From positions 1 through 41,645 of the IMG/VR virus record IMGVR_UViG_3300049927_000251: a DNA stretch of 41,645 nt, one strand, 5' to 3'. Position 1 is the stretch's first letter, and each line of letters opens with the position of its first letter. The notes below the pieces were generated by a model. It was not told the origin of the DNA and searched no databases. It saw only the letters and a list, made by a program, of their open reading frames with translations. Made by a program: the position numbers and the translations under genes. Below, piece after piece: positions 31,941 through 38,185 of this stretch. The DNA is from a virus.

Positions 31941-32491
31941 TTCGCGTTCTCCCCGGTGCGCGGCCGCAGCTCCCGCGCGAAGCAGCCGAGAAGCTGCTCG
32001 CTGCTTACGGCATCGCGATCGATCGCTGCGTCATCCTCGGTGAGCGCGGCTACTTCCGCGACACGATGGGCGAGAAGGGAAAGAACGACCGCGGAATCTT
32101 CGACGACGCGCTCGTGATCATCTCGCCGCGGACCTACCGGACGTTCAACGGCAACACGGATCCGTCGACCAAGGGCGGCCGCTTGGCCGTGCTGCAGCCT
32201 GGCGCGTGGCAGATGAAGCGCGGGATCCACCACCCCGGAACGCCTGGCGCGTACAAGTGCCTCGTCCAGGCCGGGCCTGTCACGGTGCTCCGCGACAACG
32301 GCGTCAAGGAGACCGGTGAGTTCTACATCCACGTCCATCACGCGGGCTTCAACACGACGACGAGCGCGGGCTGCCAGACGGTCTACATGGGCCAGTGGGA
32401 CGAGTTCCGCGATCTCTACGAAGCGGAGATGGATTTCTACAAACAGGACGAGATCACCTACGTCCTCACAGTCAACGAGGACGCGCCATGA
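31937..32491 (+). CDS. Probable endolysin (L,D-transpeptidase/peptidase-like)
   Basis: This 184-residue protein sits between holin and spanin-like genes, the usual endolysin place. Key features are Asp-Arg-Gly-Ile-Phe-Asp-Asp-Ala, Thr-Phe-Asn-Gly-Asn-Thr-Asp-Pro-Ser, and the C-terminal block Ile-His-Val-His-His-Ala-Gly...Thr-Ser-Ala-Gly-Cys-Gln-Thr with His134/His135 and Cys146. The His...Ser-x-Gly-Cys pairing resembles the active site of YkuD-type L,D-transpeptidases. Proteins with this signature occur in many phage lysis cassettes without a confirmed activity. No signal peptide is visible, so export would depend on the holin. The peptidoglycan-cutting role is inference from context and motif. 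Confidence 0.6.
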   Translation: MIRVLPGARPQLPREAAEKLLAAYGIAIDRCVILGERGYFRDTMGEKGKNDRGIFDDALVIISPRTYRTFNGNTDPSTKGGRLAVLQPGAWQMKRGIHHPGTPGAYKCLVQAGPVTVLRDNGVKETGEFYIHVHHAGFNTTTSAGCQTVYMGQWDEFRDLYEAEMDFYKQDEITYVLTVNEDAP

Positions 32492-33120
32492 TCTGGGAAG
32501 ATGTGAAGTCGGAGCTCAAGAAGCTCGTTGTGGTCGCGGCCGTCATCGTCGTGGTTGCGATCGTGGGGTTTGCTTTCCTCCGGAGGGTCTCGCCCGCCAA
32601 ATACGAGAAGGACGTCGCCAAGTCTGAGCAGCTCGACACTGCCCACGTGGAACGGGCGAAGGCCTCGGCCAAGCTCGACTCCGCTGTTCATACGGCTAGG
32701 CGTATAGACGACAAGGCGATGAAGGAGGCGGACCGGATTCACCAGGTCGCCGACACCGCGGGTCAGAATGCTCTCACTGTCCGCGACTCGCTCGAGATGT
32801 GGCGGAAGCGCGACTCGCTCCACGTCATCGAGATCGATTCACTCCGCCGCGTACACCGAAGCGACTCGCTGCAGAAACTCCTCCTCACGCGCGATCGCGA
32901 CGATTGGAAGCATCACTCGGACAGCGTTGTCACCGCGATGGACAACCTACGCGGCGACCTCAAGAAGGCGCAGGCGGATCAATGCCGGATCCTGCCCTTC
33001 GTTCCCTGCCTGTCCCGAAAGGAAAGCCTAGTCGCCGGCGTGGTCGTCGGCGCCGTCATCGCGGCCCACCCGCAAGAAACCGCGAAAGCGGTCCGCAAAA
33101 TCTTTACGCTCGGACGGTAG
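32488..33120 (+). CDS. Spanin-like membrane coiled-coil protein
   Basis: This 210-residue protein has an N-terminal membrane helix at about 12-31 (Val-Val-Val-Ala-Ala-Val-Ile-Val-Val-Val-Ala-Ile-Val-Gly) followed by a long periplasmic-type coiled coil (35-155) with repeated Asp-Ser-Leu/His-x-x-Asp-Ser motifs, as in Rz-type inner-membrane spanins. A second hydrophobic segment (Ser-Leu-Val-Ala-Gly-Val-Val-Val-Gly-Ala-Val-Ile-Ala-Ala, about 180-193) near the C-terminus is not typical of Rz and could anchor or fuse membranes. No separate lipoprotein partner (Rz1) was found embedded or downstream. The start ATG overlaps the endolysin stop. Confidence 0.65.
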   Translation: MIWEDVKSELKKLVVVAAVIVVVAIVGFAFLRRVSPAKYEKDVAKSEQLDTAHVERAKASAKLDSAVHTARRIDDKAMKEADRIHQVADTAGQNALTVRDSLEMWRKRDSLHVIEIDSLRRVHRSDSLQKLLLTRDRDDWKHHSDSVVTAMDNLRGDLKKAQADQCRILPFVPCLSRKESLVAGVVVGAVIAAHPQETAKAVRKIFTLGR

Positions 33121-33122
33121 CT

Positions 33123-33695
33123 ATGAAGCGTCGTCGCCGGCGCTGGCTCGAGAGGGCCCGCGCAATTCTCCGCCTCGCTTTCCCGGCGCTCCTCCTCATT
33201 TGCGTCACGGGGGGGGCAGAGCTCAAGGCGCAAGACAGCATCCGGATCGAGAAGCACTTCGCTGTTCCGGACACGGGCTCCAGGATCTCGCCGATGCTCC
33301 CGATCGTAAGCGAGTATCTGCCGAATGAGGACTACGACCGGTGGTGGCACGAGATCGCCGAGTGTGAGGGGCTCTCGCTCCCCTACTTCTATTCGCGCGT
33401 TCGCTTCTTCCAGGTTAACGCGGTCCACTTCTACGATAAGGATCGCCCCTCGCTCTTTTGGGGGGATGACGGAATTCTCTACGTCAACTGGGCCGTCGGT
33501 CAGAGCTACATCCTGGAAGGGCTCATCTTCGTCGCCCTGCCTCACCGCGGTGAGGAGCTCGTGATCAAACACGAGATGCTCCACTTCCTTCTCTTCTGGA
33601 ATGGCGTGCCGCCGGCCGGGGATCATCACCCGATGCCGTTCTTCGGCCAGTGCGGGATGAGCATTACCTACGGCGGTTCTGGCGGCCGATCATGA
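33123..33695 (+). CDS. Secreted HExxH zinc-metallopeptidase-like protein
   Basis: This 190-residue protein has a strongly basic start (five Arg in the first seven residues), a hydrophobic core (Ala-Phe-Pro-Ala-Leu-Leu-Leu-Ile-Cys-Val) and a cleavage region ending Ala-Glu-Leu-Lys-Ala-Gln: a Sec signal peptide of about 36 residues. The mature part contains His150-Glu-Met-Leu-His154, the zincin metal-binding motif, followed by Gly-Asp-His-His-Pro at 166-170, which could supply the third zinc ligand. Cys177 may form a disulphide with an earlier Cys. It follows the spanin-like gene by two bases, so it is co-expressed with lysis genes. It may help degrade envelope proteins, or it may be a host-derived accessory gene. 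Confidence 0.7.
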   Translation: MKRRRRRWLERARAILRLAFPALLLICVTGGAELKAQDSIRIEKHFAVPDTGSRISPMLPIVSEYLPNEDYDRWWHEIAECEGLSLPYFYSRVRFFQVNAVHFYDKDRPSLFWGDDGILYVNWAVGQSYILEGLIFVALPHRGEELVIKHEMLHFLLFWNGVPPAGDHHPMPFFGQCGMSITYGGSGGRS

Positions 33696-33760
33696 CCAAA
33701 CACTCGGTCGTGATCGCGACTACGGTCGAGATCAGCTTGCAAATCGTTCACCGCGCCTGA
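33692..33760 (+). other. Possible 22-codon ORF or gene remnant
   Basis: An ATG overlaps the preceding stop (ATGA) and opens a 22-codon frame that ends inside the 3' end of the minus-strand esterase gene. It may be the stub of a further lysis gene cut off when the esterase gene was inserted. There is no protein-level evidence. Confidence 0.2.
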
Positions 33761-34590
33761 ATGATCGCCGCGATCTCACTGGCAATCCACTGTCGCACTG
33801 GGGTCGAGTAGTGCAGGTAGTCGCCGACGGTGAGCTCCGGCGCTGCCCATGTCTGGCCGTCGTCGGTCGAGAGATGCGCCGACAGATCTAAGAGCGAGAG
33901 GCCTTTCGCTCGAGCGAGTGCCCGGATCCCCGCATTGATGAGCGGGATGTTGTGTCCCCAGAACGGCGGCAGCGTCGTAATGATCAAGTGCGACGGCGCG
34001 TTCCCGGCGCTTACCCACTGGTCCGCCATCCACGAGAGATCGGCTAACGTGGAATCCGGAGACATGAAGTAGATCGCGGAATCGTTCGTGCCGATTGACA
34101 CGTATGCATAATCGGCGCTCGTCGGCACGAACGCCTCGATGCGCGGAATTCCGGTGTCGCCATCCCAGGTCGGCCGACCGCGACCCAATACCTCGGCTTC
34201 GAAGCGCGTTATCCCCTTCGATATGTAGCGCGCACCAGGCGCCCAATCGAAGCCTACGCCCGAGCCGGAATAGCCGAGCCCGTGATTGATTGCCTTGAGT
34301 TCGAACTCGCCTGTCGACAGCGCTTCGAGGAGCCCGGCGAGCTGGTGCGAACCGTTGGGCGCTCCCGGAGCCAAGCGCTTGGCATTCCCAGAAATGTAGG
34401 ACGCCTCGACGATCACATCGCCCTCGTAGCCAAAATCGGTGTTCGAATCTCCGAACAGCGCCACTCGCACTGAGCGGACGACCGGTCGATCAAACGCGGT
34501 GGGGGAACTGCACCCGCTAACTACTGCGAGGAGGGATCCGCGTAAGCAGAGTGATAGAAAAGTGCCCCTCTGGTGATATGAAATCGACAT
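33748..34590 (-). CDS. SGNH-hydrolase lipoprotein, putative lysogenic-conversion gene
   Basis: This 280-residue protein is read on the minus strand between plus-strand lysis and immunity genes. The N-terminus is a lipoprotein signal: a hydrophobic stretch 11-24 then Val-Ser-Gly-Cys with Cys27 as lipid site. The SGNH/GDSL esterase blocks are complete: Gly-Asp-Ser-Asn at 47-50 (nucleophile Ser49), an Asn-His-Gly region near 102-104, Gly-Thr-Asn-Asp at 167-170, and Asp257-x2-His260 (Asp-Tyr-Leu-His). GAGG lies 6 bases before the start. The likely location is a periplasm- or surface-facing membrane leaflet, and the likely reaction is hydrolysis of ester groups (for example O-acetyl) on surface glycans or lipids. 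This could alter the phage receptor after lysogeny; function and substrate are inference. Confidence 0.82.
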   Translation of the reverse strand: MSISYHQRGTFLSLCLRGSLLAVVSGCSSPTAFDRPVVRSVRVALFGDSNTDFGYEGDVIVEASYISGNAKRLAPGAPNGSHQLAGLLEALSTGEFELKAINHGLGYSGSGVGFDWAPGARYISKGITRFEAEVLGRGRPTWDGDTGIPRIEAFVPTSADYAYVSIGTNDSAIYFMSPDSTLADLSWMADQWVSAGNAPSHLIITTLPPFWGHNIPLINAGIRALARAKGLSLLDLSAHLSTDDGQTWAAPELTVGDYLHYSTPVRQWIASEIAAIIQAR

Positions 34591-34653
34591 CCCAACCTCA
34601 TGCGTAAACGGATAATTTGAGTGATTGACCTGTCATCGGTTGAGGTGCAAGTT

Positions 34654-35097
34654 ATGCATCCCGAAGATCGACCGAAAATGGCTGTCTATAATCCCCGCCT
34701 TCTCTGCCACAAGCTTTGTCGACTGTTCGATGCGGGACTCTCGGACGTCGACATGTTCGCGCGCGAATGTGAGCTCGAGCCGCGGCTGATCGAGCGCCTG
34801 GCGCGCAGTGAGGTGCCGATCAGCGTACAGACCAGGCATCGGATCGATCGCGTCCTCTCTCACTATTATCGCAAGCATCCGGAGCTATTTCGCGACAGCC
34901 CGCCGGCGTCCAAACGCGGGGTAGAGGAGGTCGTGCACCGCTCGCGGGACTGGCGGGGATTCGAGGTAACCGATTCGACGGGCCATGTCGTGATGTACGT
35001 GGAGTGGCCCAAGAAGAAGGTGACGCAGGCCCGGATCGACGGACTCTGGCGATACCTCGAGCGCGAAGATCCACAGCCGCAACTGAAAGTCATCTAG
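34654..35097 (+). CDS. Hypothetical protein, possible DNA-binding regulator
   Basis: I choose the ATG at 34654, preceded by GAGGTG at 34642-34647, over the upstream GTG at 34621, which lacks such a site. The 147-residue product has a helical part with Phe-Asp-Ala-Gly-Leu-Ser-Asp-Val-Asp-Met-Phe-Ala and Leu-Glu-Pro-Arg-Leu-Ile-Glu-Arg-Leu-Ala-Arg that could be a divergent helix-turn-helix. A C-terminal beta-like part (Gly-Phe-Glu-Val-Thr-Asp-Ser...Val-Val-Met-Tyr-Val-Glu-Trp) follows. It is divergent from the esterase gene and convergent with the repressor gene, with an 8-base overlap of 3' ends. No family is recognised. Confidence 0.55.
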   Translation: MHPEDRPKMAVYNPRLLCHKLCRLFDAGLSDVDMFARECELEPRLIERLARSEVPISVQTRHRIDRVLSHYYRKHPELFRDSPPASKRGVEEVVHRSRDWRGFEVTDSTGHVVMYVEWPKKKVTQARIDGLWRYLEREDPQPQLKVI

Positions 35098-35503
35098 ACC
35101 CTCCGCCGCTCTTCCTGGCGCTCAGCGCAGGGGCGCCTTTTGGCGCCGGCTTCGTCTTCTTCACAACCGGCGTAATCCTCTCGACAGCGACTTCGGCTTC
35201 CTCCTGCTCGGACTCGCGTAGCGGCAGATAGGCATCCGGCTCGGGTGCCTTCGATAGAGAGCCGACGGCGAGCCAGCCAGGATCAACAGCCGCGAGTTCG
35301 GCGAGCGCCACCAAATGCTCGAAGCCTGGCCTGCTACCCGTGGTCCATCTCGAGACAGCCGACTGTTTTATGTCGACGCCTGACAGATCCGTCAGCCTGG
35401 TGGCCAACTGTGCCTGGTTCTCAAACCGCTGACGAGTGAGGGCCTGCCCGATCGCGAAGCTGAGCCGGTCCTGAAAAGCCCTCGAACTGAAGGCGGTCAC
35501 CAT
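35090..35503 (-). CDS. Phage repressor (CI-like, HTH only)
   Basis: This 137-residue minus-strand protein has an XRE/HTH_3-type helix-turn-helix at about residues 14-73: Ile-Gly-Gln-Ala-Leu...Gln-Ala-Gln-Leu-Ala-Thr-Arg-Leu, Ile-Lys-Gln-Ser-Ala-Val-Ser-Arg-Trp, Gly-Ser-Arg-Pro-Gly, and Leu-Ala-Glu-Leu-Ala-Ala-Val-Asp-Pro-Gly-Trp-Leu-Ala-Val-Gly. The remainder is charged and ends in a basic Lys/Pro/Ser tail. There is no LexA/S24-type self-cleavage domain, so SOS induction would need another mechanism, such as an antirepressor. It is divergent from the Cro-like gene, the standard immunity arrangement. Confidence 0.8.
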   Translation of the reverse strand: MVTAFSSRAFQDRLSFAIGQALTRQRFENQAQLATRLTDLSGVDIKQSAVSRWTTGSRPGFEHLVALAELAAVDPGWLAVGSLSKAPEPDAYLPLRESEQEEAEVAVERITPVVKKTKPAPKGAPALSARKSGGGSR

Positions 35504-35587
35504 TTATTACCGTAACCCCTTGCGAAATTACTCAAACGCGTTAGATATGAGCAGAGAGTAGTTACGTAAGCTTTCGTAAGAGGGACG
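35504..35587. promoter_or_regulatory. Divergent immunity control region
   Basis: This 84-bp gap between the divergent repressor and Cro-like genes is the AT-richest part of the immunity region. TTACCGTAA (35507-35515) overlaps the repressor leader. TTACGTAAG (35562-35570) and TTTCGTAAG (35572-35580) are near-identical direct copies 10 bp apart (one helical turn), just before the Cro-like ribosome-binding site. A plausible rightward promoter is TTGCGA (35520-35525) with TAGATA (35542-35547), 16-bp spacing. The shared TTACG/CGTAA half-sites are candidate operator elements. Confidence 0.55.
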
Positions 35588-35812
35588 ATGCCACTCACGG
35601 GAAGTGAACGCAAGCAGAGGCTGGGACGCGGCAAAGCAGCAGGAATTGCGCGCCAGCTAAAGCGCTCTGAGGGGCATGTGTCGCAAGTCATTAGCGGCCT
35701 TCGTCGCGATCCAGTAGTTGAGGAGATGGTGGCGCGACGCATTGGCCTCCCGGTCGAAGAAGTATTCCCGCCAGCAAACGAAATGAGCGAGTCGGCGCCG
35801 GCGAGGTCGTGA
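35588..35812 (+). CDS. Cro-like/YdaS-type HTH protein
   Basis: This 74-residue protein has a single helix-turn-helix: Lys-Ala-Ala-Gly-Ile-Ala-Arg-Gln-Leu-Lys-Arg-Ser-Glu-Gly-His-Val-Ser-Gln-Val-Ile, then Gly-Leu-Arg-Arg-Asp and Val-Ala-Arg-Arg-Ile-Gly-Leu-Pro. AGAGGGA (35580-35586) is its ribosome-binding site and touches the putative operator copies. It is divergent from the repressor and first in the early operon that runs to the integrase. The expected role is to repress the repressor gene and favour lytic growth. Confidence 0.75.
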   Translation: MPLTGSERKQRLGRGKAAGIARQLKRSEGHVSQVISGLRRDPVVEEMVARRIGLPVEEVFPPANEMSESAPARS

Positions 35813-36327
35813 CCATACCTCCGAGCCTAACTCGCGAGCGCCGCGCCGCCTACCACCCGGTAATCGGCCAGGTGGAACAGGATCGGCTCATTGCCGAACT
35901 GCGCGGCGCGCTGCTCGCTCTCCGCGCTCACGTCAACGGTCGTCGCAGTCGTCGCGCGAAGCAGCTGCACAAGGATGTTCAGCAGGGGAAGAACAGAGCT
36001 CCCGAGACAATCGGCATCCTGCTGACCGAGGCGTTCAATGATCGCGCGCCGCTCACCGACGTCGAGCGCGTCTCACACATCATCTCCTCGTTCTTCCGTT
36101 CAACGCGGCGCGGCGCAGTTCGGAATTTGAAGAAGTTGAGCCCTCTCGAGACACGCGTAGAGGGCGACATGAATTGCGACCAGGTCGCAATCGACCAGGG
36201 CGATCACTCCGTCCCACGGCTCAGTCACTTCGTCGAAGAGCTCGACGCCTACATCTCGATTCTCCTGGAGATGAAGCAGTCGACGCTCGAGGAACTCTAC
36301 GGCGCCAAGGAGGCGCTCCCACAATGA
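35809..36327 (+). CDS. Hypothetical early protein
   Basis: This 172-residue protein starts at a GTG overlapping the Cro-like stop. It is helical, with a basic segment (Asn-Gly-Arg-Arg-Ser-Arg-Arg-Ala-Lys-Gln, about 43-52) and an acidic C-terminal half. Its position second in the early operon, where CII-type regulators often lie, makes a regulatory role possible. I do not see a clear CII signature. No family is assigned. Confidence 0.6.
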   Translation: MTIPPSLTRERRAAYHPVIGQVEQDRLIAELRGALLALRAHVNGRRSRRAKQLHKDVQQGKNRAPETIGILLTEAFNDRAPLTDVERVSHIISSFFRSTRRGAVRNLKKLSPLETRVEGDMNCDQVAIDQGDHSVPRLSHFVEELDAYISILLEMKQSTLEELYGAKEALPQ

Positions 36328-36686
36328 CGGCCACAGCGGTATCAGAACTTCGCGCGTTCCATGGTGACCCGAAGGTGAAGGCGAAGTACGTCAAGCGCGT
36401 CGAAGCACACCGCGCCGCCGATCAGATCGTGCACGGCGTCTACTGGGAGTACGGCAAGGGCTGCGCGGTGGGCTGCACAATCCACTCGGGCGATCACCGC
36501 GCATATGAAACGCAGCTCGGGATCCCAACGGCCAGAAGTTCGGTTCGTGGGTTCTGCCGACGATCCTACCGCGATCGAGGTCTTCACCCACGACGTCCCG
36601 ACGCTGATCACAAAGCTCCGCGCGTCGATCGCCGAGAGCAACGGAAAGCGCACATGAAGCGGGATAGCTGTGCGCGGGTGGCTTAG
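36324..36686 (+). pseudogene. Truncated remnant of a conserved FHGDP-type protein
   Basis: The first 70 residues match a conserved uncharacterised phage/bacterial family of about 200 residues: Phe-His-Gly-Asp-Pro-Lys-Val-Lys-Ala-Lys-Tyr, Arg-Ala-Ala-Asp-Gln-Ile-Val, Tyr-Trp-Glu-Tyr-Gly-Lys-Gly-Cys-Ala-Val-Gly-Cys-Thr and Leu-Gly-Ile-Pro. From about residue 71 (base 36534) the frame turns into Arg-rich sequence with no family likeness, while another frame over the same DNA looks coding (36505-36657). I infer that a deletion removed most of this gene and joined it to a second small gene. The start ATG overlaps the previous stop. The truncated product may still be made. Confidence 0.55.
36505..36657 (+). 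CDS. Small protein overlapping the truncated gene
   Basis: This 50-codon frame is in a different phase from the gene it overlaps. From residue 10 it reads like a real protein: Pro-Glu-Val-Arg-Phe-Val-Gly-Ser-Ala-Asp-Asp-Pro, then Ile-Glu-Val-Phe-Thr-His-Asp-Val-Pro-Thr-Leu-Ile-Thr-Lys-Leu. The first nine residues are probably fortuitous, so the original start may have been lost. No family is recognised. Confidence 0.45.
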   Translation: MKRSSGSQRPEVRFVGSADDPTAIEVFTHDVPTLITKLRASIAESNGKRT

Positions 36687-36972
36687 ATGGCTCCGACTAC
36701 GGAAGCAACCGCGGTCACTAGCGATCGAGTATCCGGCGACGCCCAAGCCCTGGTCACCTCTCGTCGAGGCAATGCGCCGGACGGCGCAGAAGATCGATCG
36801 GGCCCGCGAAGCGCGGATCGCATTCCGGATCCTGCTCGCCAGCAACAGCTACACGAACGAGGAACTGCACGCGGCAGTCGCGGCAGTGGACCACGCGGCA
36901 ACGGTACTGATGGGCGCGATCGAGGAGTTGGACGTGGAGATCCGCGCTAACAAGGAGAGGCAGGCATCATGA
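36670..36972 (+). CDS. Small helical early protein
   Basis: This 100-residue protein starts at a GTG. A competing ATG frame at 36687 gives an unnatural Gly/Arg/Asp-rich product and is rejected. The protein has a basic start and two long helices, the second with Ala-Ala-Val-Ala-Ala-Val-Asp-His-Ala-Ala-Thr-Val-Leu. Its stop overlaps the ATG of the putative annealing protein. The function is unknown. Confidence 0.55.
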   Translation: MRGWLRWLRLRKQPRSLAIEYPATPKPWSPLVEAMRRTAQKIDRAREARIAFRILLASNSYTNEELHAAVAAVDHAATVLMGAIEELDVEIRANKERQAS

Positions 36973-37958
36973 CGACAACGCACACTAAAGAGCGCACAGA
37001 AGGTGGAGCTGCGCCCACCACGACCGCGCCTAGCCAATCGACCGCGGTGGCGACACAGTCTGAGCAGCCGAGAGCGATCGCGATCGTCGACGGTGTCGAG
37101 ATCACAGCCCTGATTCGCGAGCGCGACGATGAAGCCATGCTCGGCGCATTTATGGGCGAGGTCACCGCGAACTGGTTTTACGAGTTCGACGTCGCCGGCA
37201 AGAAGATCGAGGGCGTGGGCGTCATTGGCGCCGACGAGTTCGCGCGGATCCAGGCGGAGCGAGGCTGTCCGATCGGGATCCCGCCCTATGGTGTCGACGT
37301 CAGGGAAGCGACTCAGAACGACGAACGCGGCGTCCGTGCAACGGTCATCATGCGCGATCAGCGGACCAAGCGAGAGAGCGTAGGCGTCGCGTTCTATCCC
37401 TACTACCTGAAGAAGCGCGACGGCTCGAAGACGTTCGACGACAAGGCTGACCGCAAGGCTCTCTCTGTGGCGAAGCGAAACGCGATCCTCGATCTGATTC
37501 CGCAGGCCGAGATCCTCGCCGTGCTACACGAGCGGAAGCGCCTGATCGCGCTCAACCAAGAGCGGATCGATCGGCAGATCGCCAATACTCGAGACGAGCT
37601 GCTCGCGCTGCCGGCGGTCAAGGCTGTGACGCCAGAGCAGGCGCGCGCCGAAGGCGCCAGCGAGGACTATTACTCCCCCGCTCCACTCAGATCGACGCGT
37701 CCGGCGGCACAAGCAGCAGCTGCAGCAGCGCCTCCGATGGTCGCCGGCGAAAAAGCGACAGAGGAGCAGATCTCCCGCCTGCTCGACCTCACCGAAGACA
37801 CTCGTGTCAATGAGCAGACGAAGAGCCATGTGCGGAATCGCCTGAAGAGAGGAATCTCGAAGGAGACTGCAGCTAAGTGGATCGCCGACCTCGAGCGCGC
37901 TTATCCACCGGTCACGGGCGAAGAGAGCGACGAGCTCCCACTGAGTAAGTCGGCGTAA
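36969..37958 (+). CDS. Putative ssDNA-annealing/recombination protein
   Basis: This 329-residue protein has a Thr/Gln/Ala-rich start (1-40) and a core at about 50-200. The motif Lys-Ala-Leu-Ser-Val-Ala-Lys-Arg-Asn-Ala-Ile-Leu-Asp-Leu-Ile-Pro at about 160-175 resembles the conserved helix of phage single-strand annealing and RecT-neighbourhood proteins. A linker with an Ala run and Pro follows. The C-terminal 50 residues (Thr-Glu-Glu-Gln-Ile-Ser-Arg-Leu-Leu-Asp-Leu) form a small helical domain common on such proteins. Position in the early operon upstream of xis/int fits recombination. Assignment is by motif pattern only. Confidence 0.5.
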   Translation: MTTTHTKERTEGGAAPTTTAPSQSTAVATQSEQPRAIAIVDGVEITALIRERDDEAMLGAFMGEVTANWFYEFDVAGKKIEGVGVIGADEFARIQAERGCPIGIPPYGVDVREATQNDERGVRATVIMRDQRTKRESVGVAFYPYYLKKRDGSKTFDDKADRKALSVAKRNAILDLIPQAEILAVLHERKRLIALNQERIDRQIANTRDELLALPAVKAVTPEQARAEGASEDYYSPAPLRSTRPAAQAAAAAAPPMVAGEKATEEQISRLLDLTEDTRVNEQTKSHVRNRLKRGISKETAAKWIADLERAYPPVTGEESDELPLSKSA

Positions 37959-37960
37959 CG

Positions 37961-38185
37961 ATGGCGATCGGGAGCACGAAGGACTCGACGGCGACGATCG
38001 CGGCTCAGAAGGCCGCGGTCCTGATCGCGTCCTACACGGCGAGCTGCACCGCGAACGCGGTCCTGGCTGACAAGGGCTCGGCGATTCGGGCGGTCACTGA
38101 AGCGAGAGAGTCGATCGCGCGGCGCAAGAAGGAGCTGGATCACGCGACTCAGTGCATCTCCGCCCATCACACGATCAACCTATGA
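37961..38185 (+). CDS. Small hypothetical protein
   Basis: This 74-residue, Ala/Ser/Thr-rich, mostly helical protein has two Cys (about 33 and 66) and a Lys/Arg/Glu segment (Arg-Glu-Ser-Ile-Ala-Arg-Arg-Lys-Lys-Glu). It starts two bases after the preceding stop, and its end overlaps the ATG of the DUF5131 gene. No family is recognised. Confidence 0.55.
   Translation: MAIGSTKDSTATIAAQKAAVLIASYTASCTANAVLADKGSAIRAVTEARESIARRKKELDHATQCISAHHTINL

Noticed and set aside
32799-33122. Longer N-terminal reading of the secreted HExxH gene, or an embedded Rz1-type gene
   Set aside because: The upstream part is Arg/Pro-rich shadow of the spanin-like gene without a lipobox; the ATG at 33123 begins a clean signal peptide.
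33123-33230. Lipoprotein reading of the HExxH protein
   Set aside because: The Cys in Leu-Leu-Ile-Cys lacks the small residue needed before a lipobox Cys; an ordinary Sec signal ending in Ala-Gln fits better.
36687-36950. ATG-started 87-codon frame
   Set aside because: The product is Gly/Arg/Asp-rich and low complexity; the overlapping GTG frame at 36670 reads as a natural helical protein and is coupled to the next gene.
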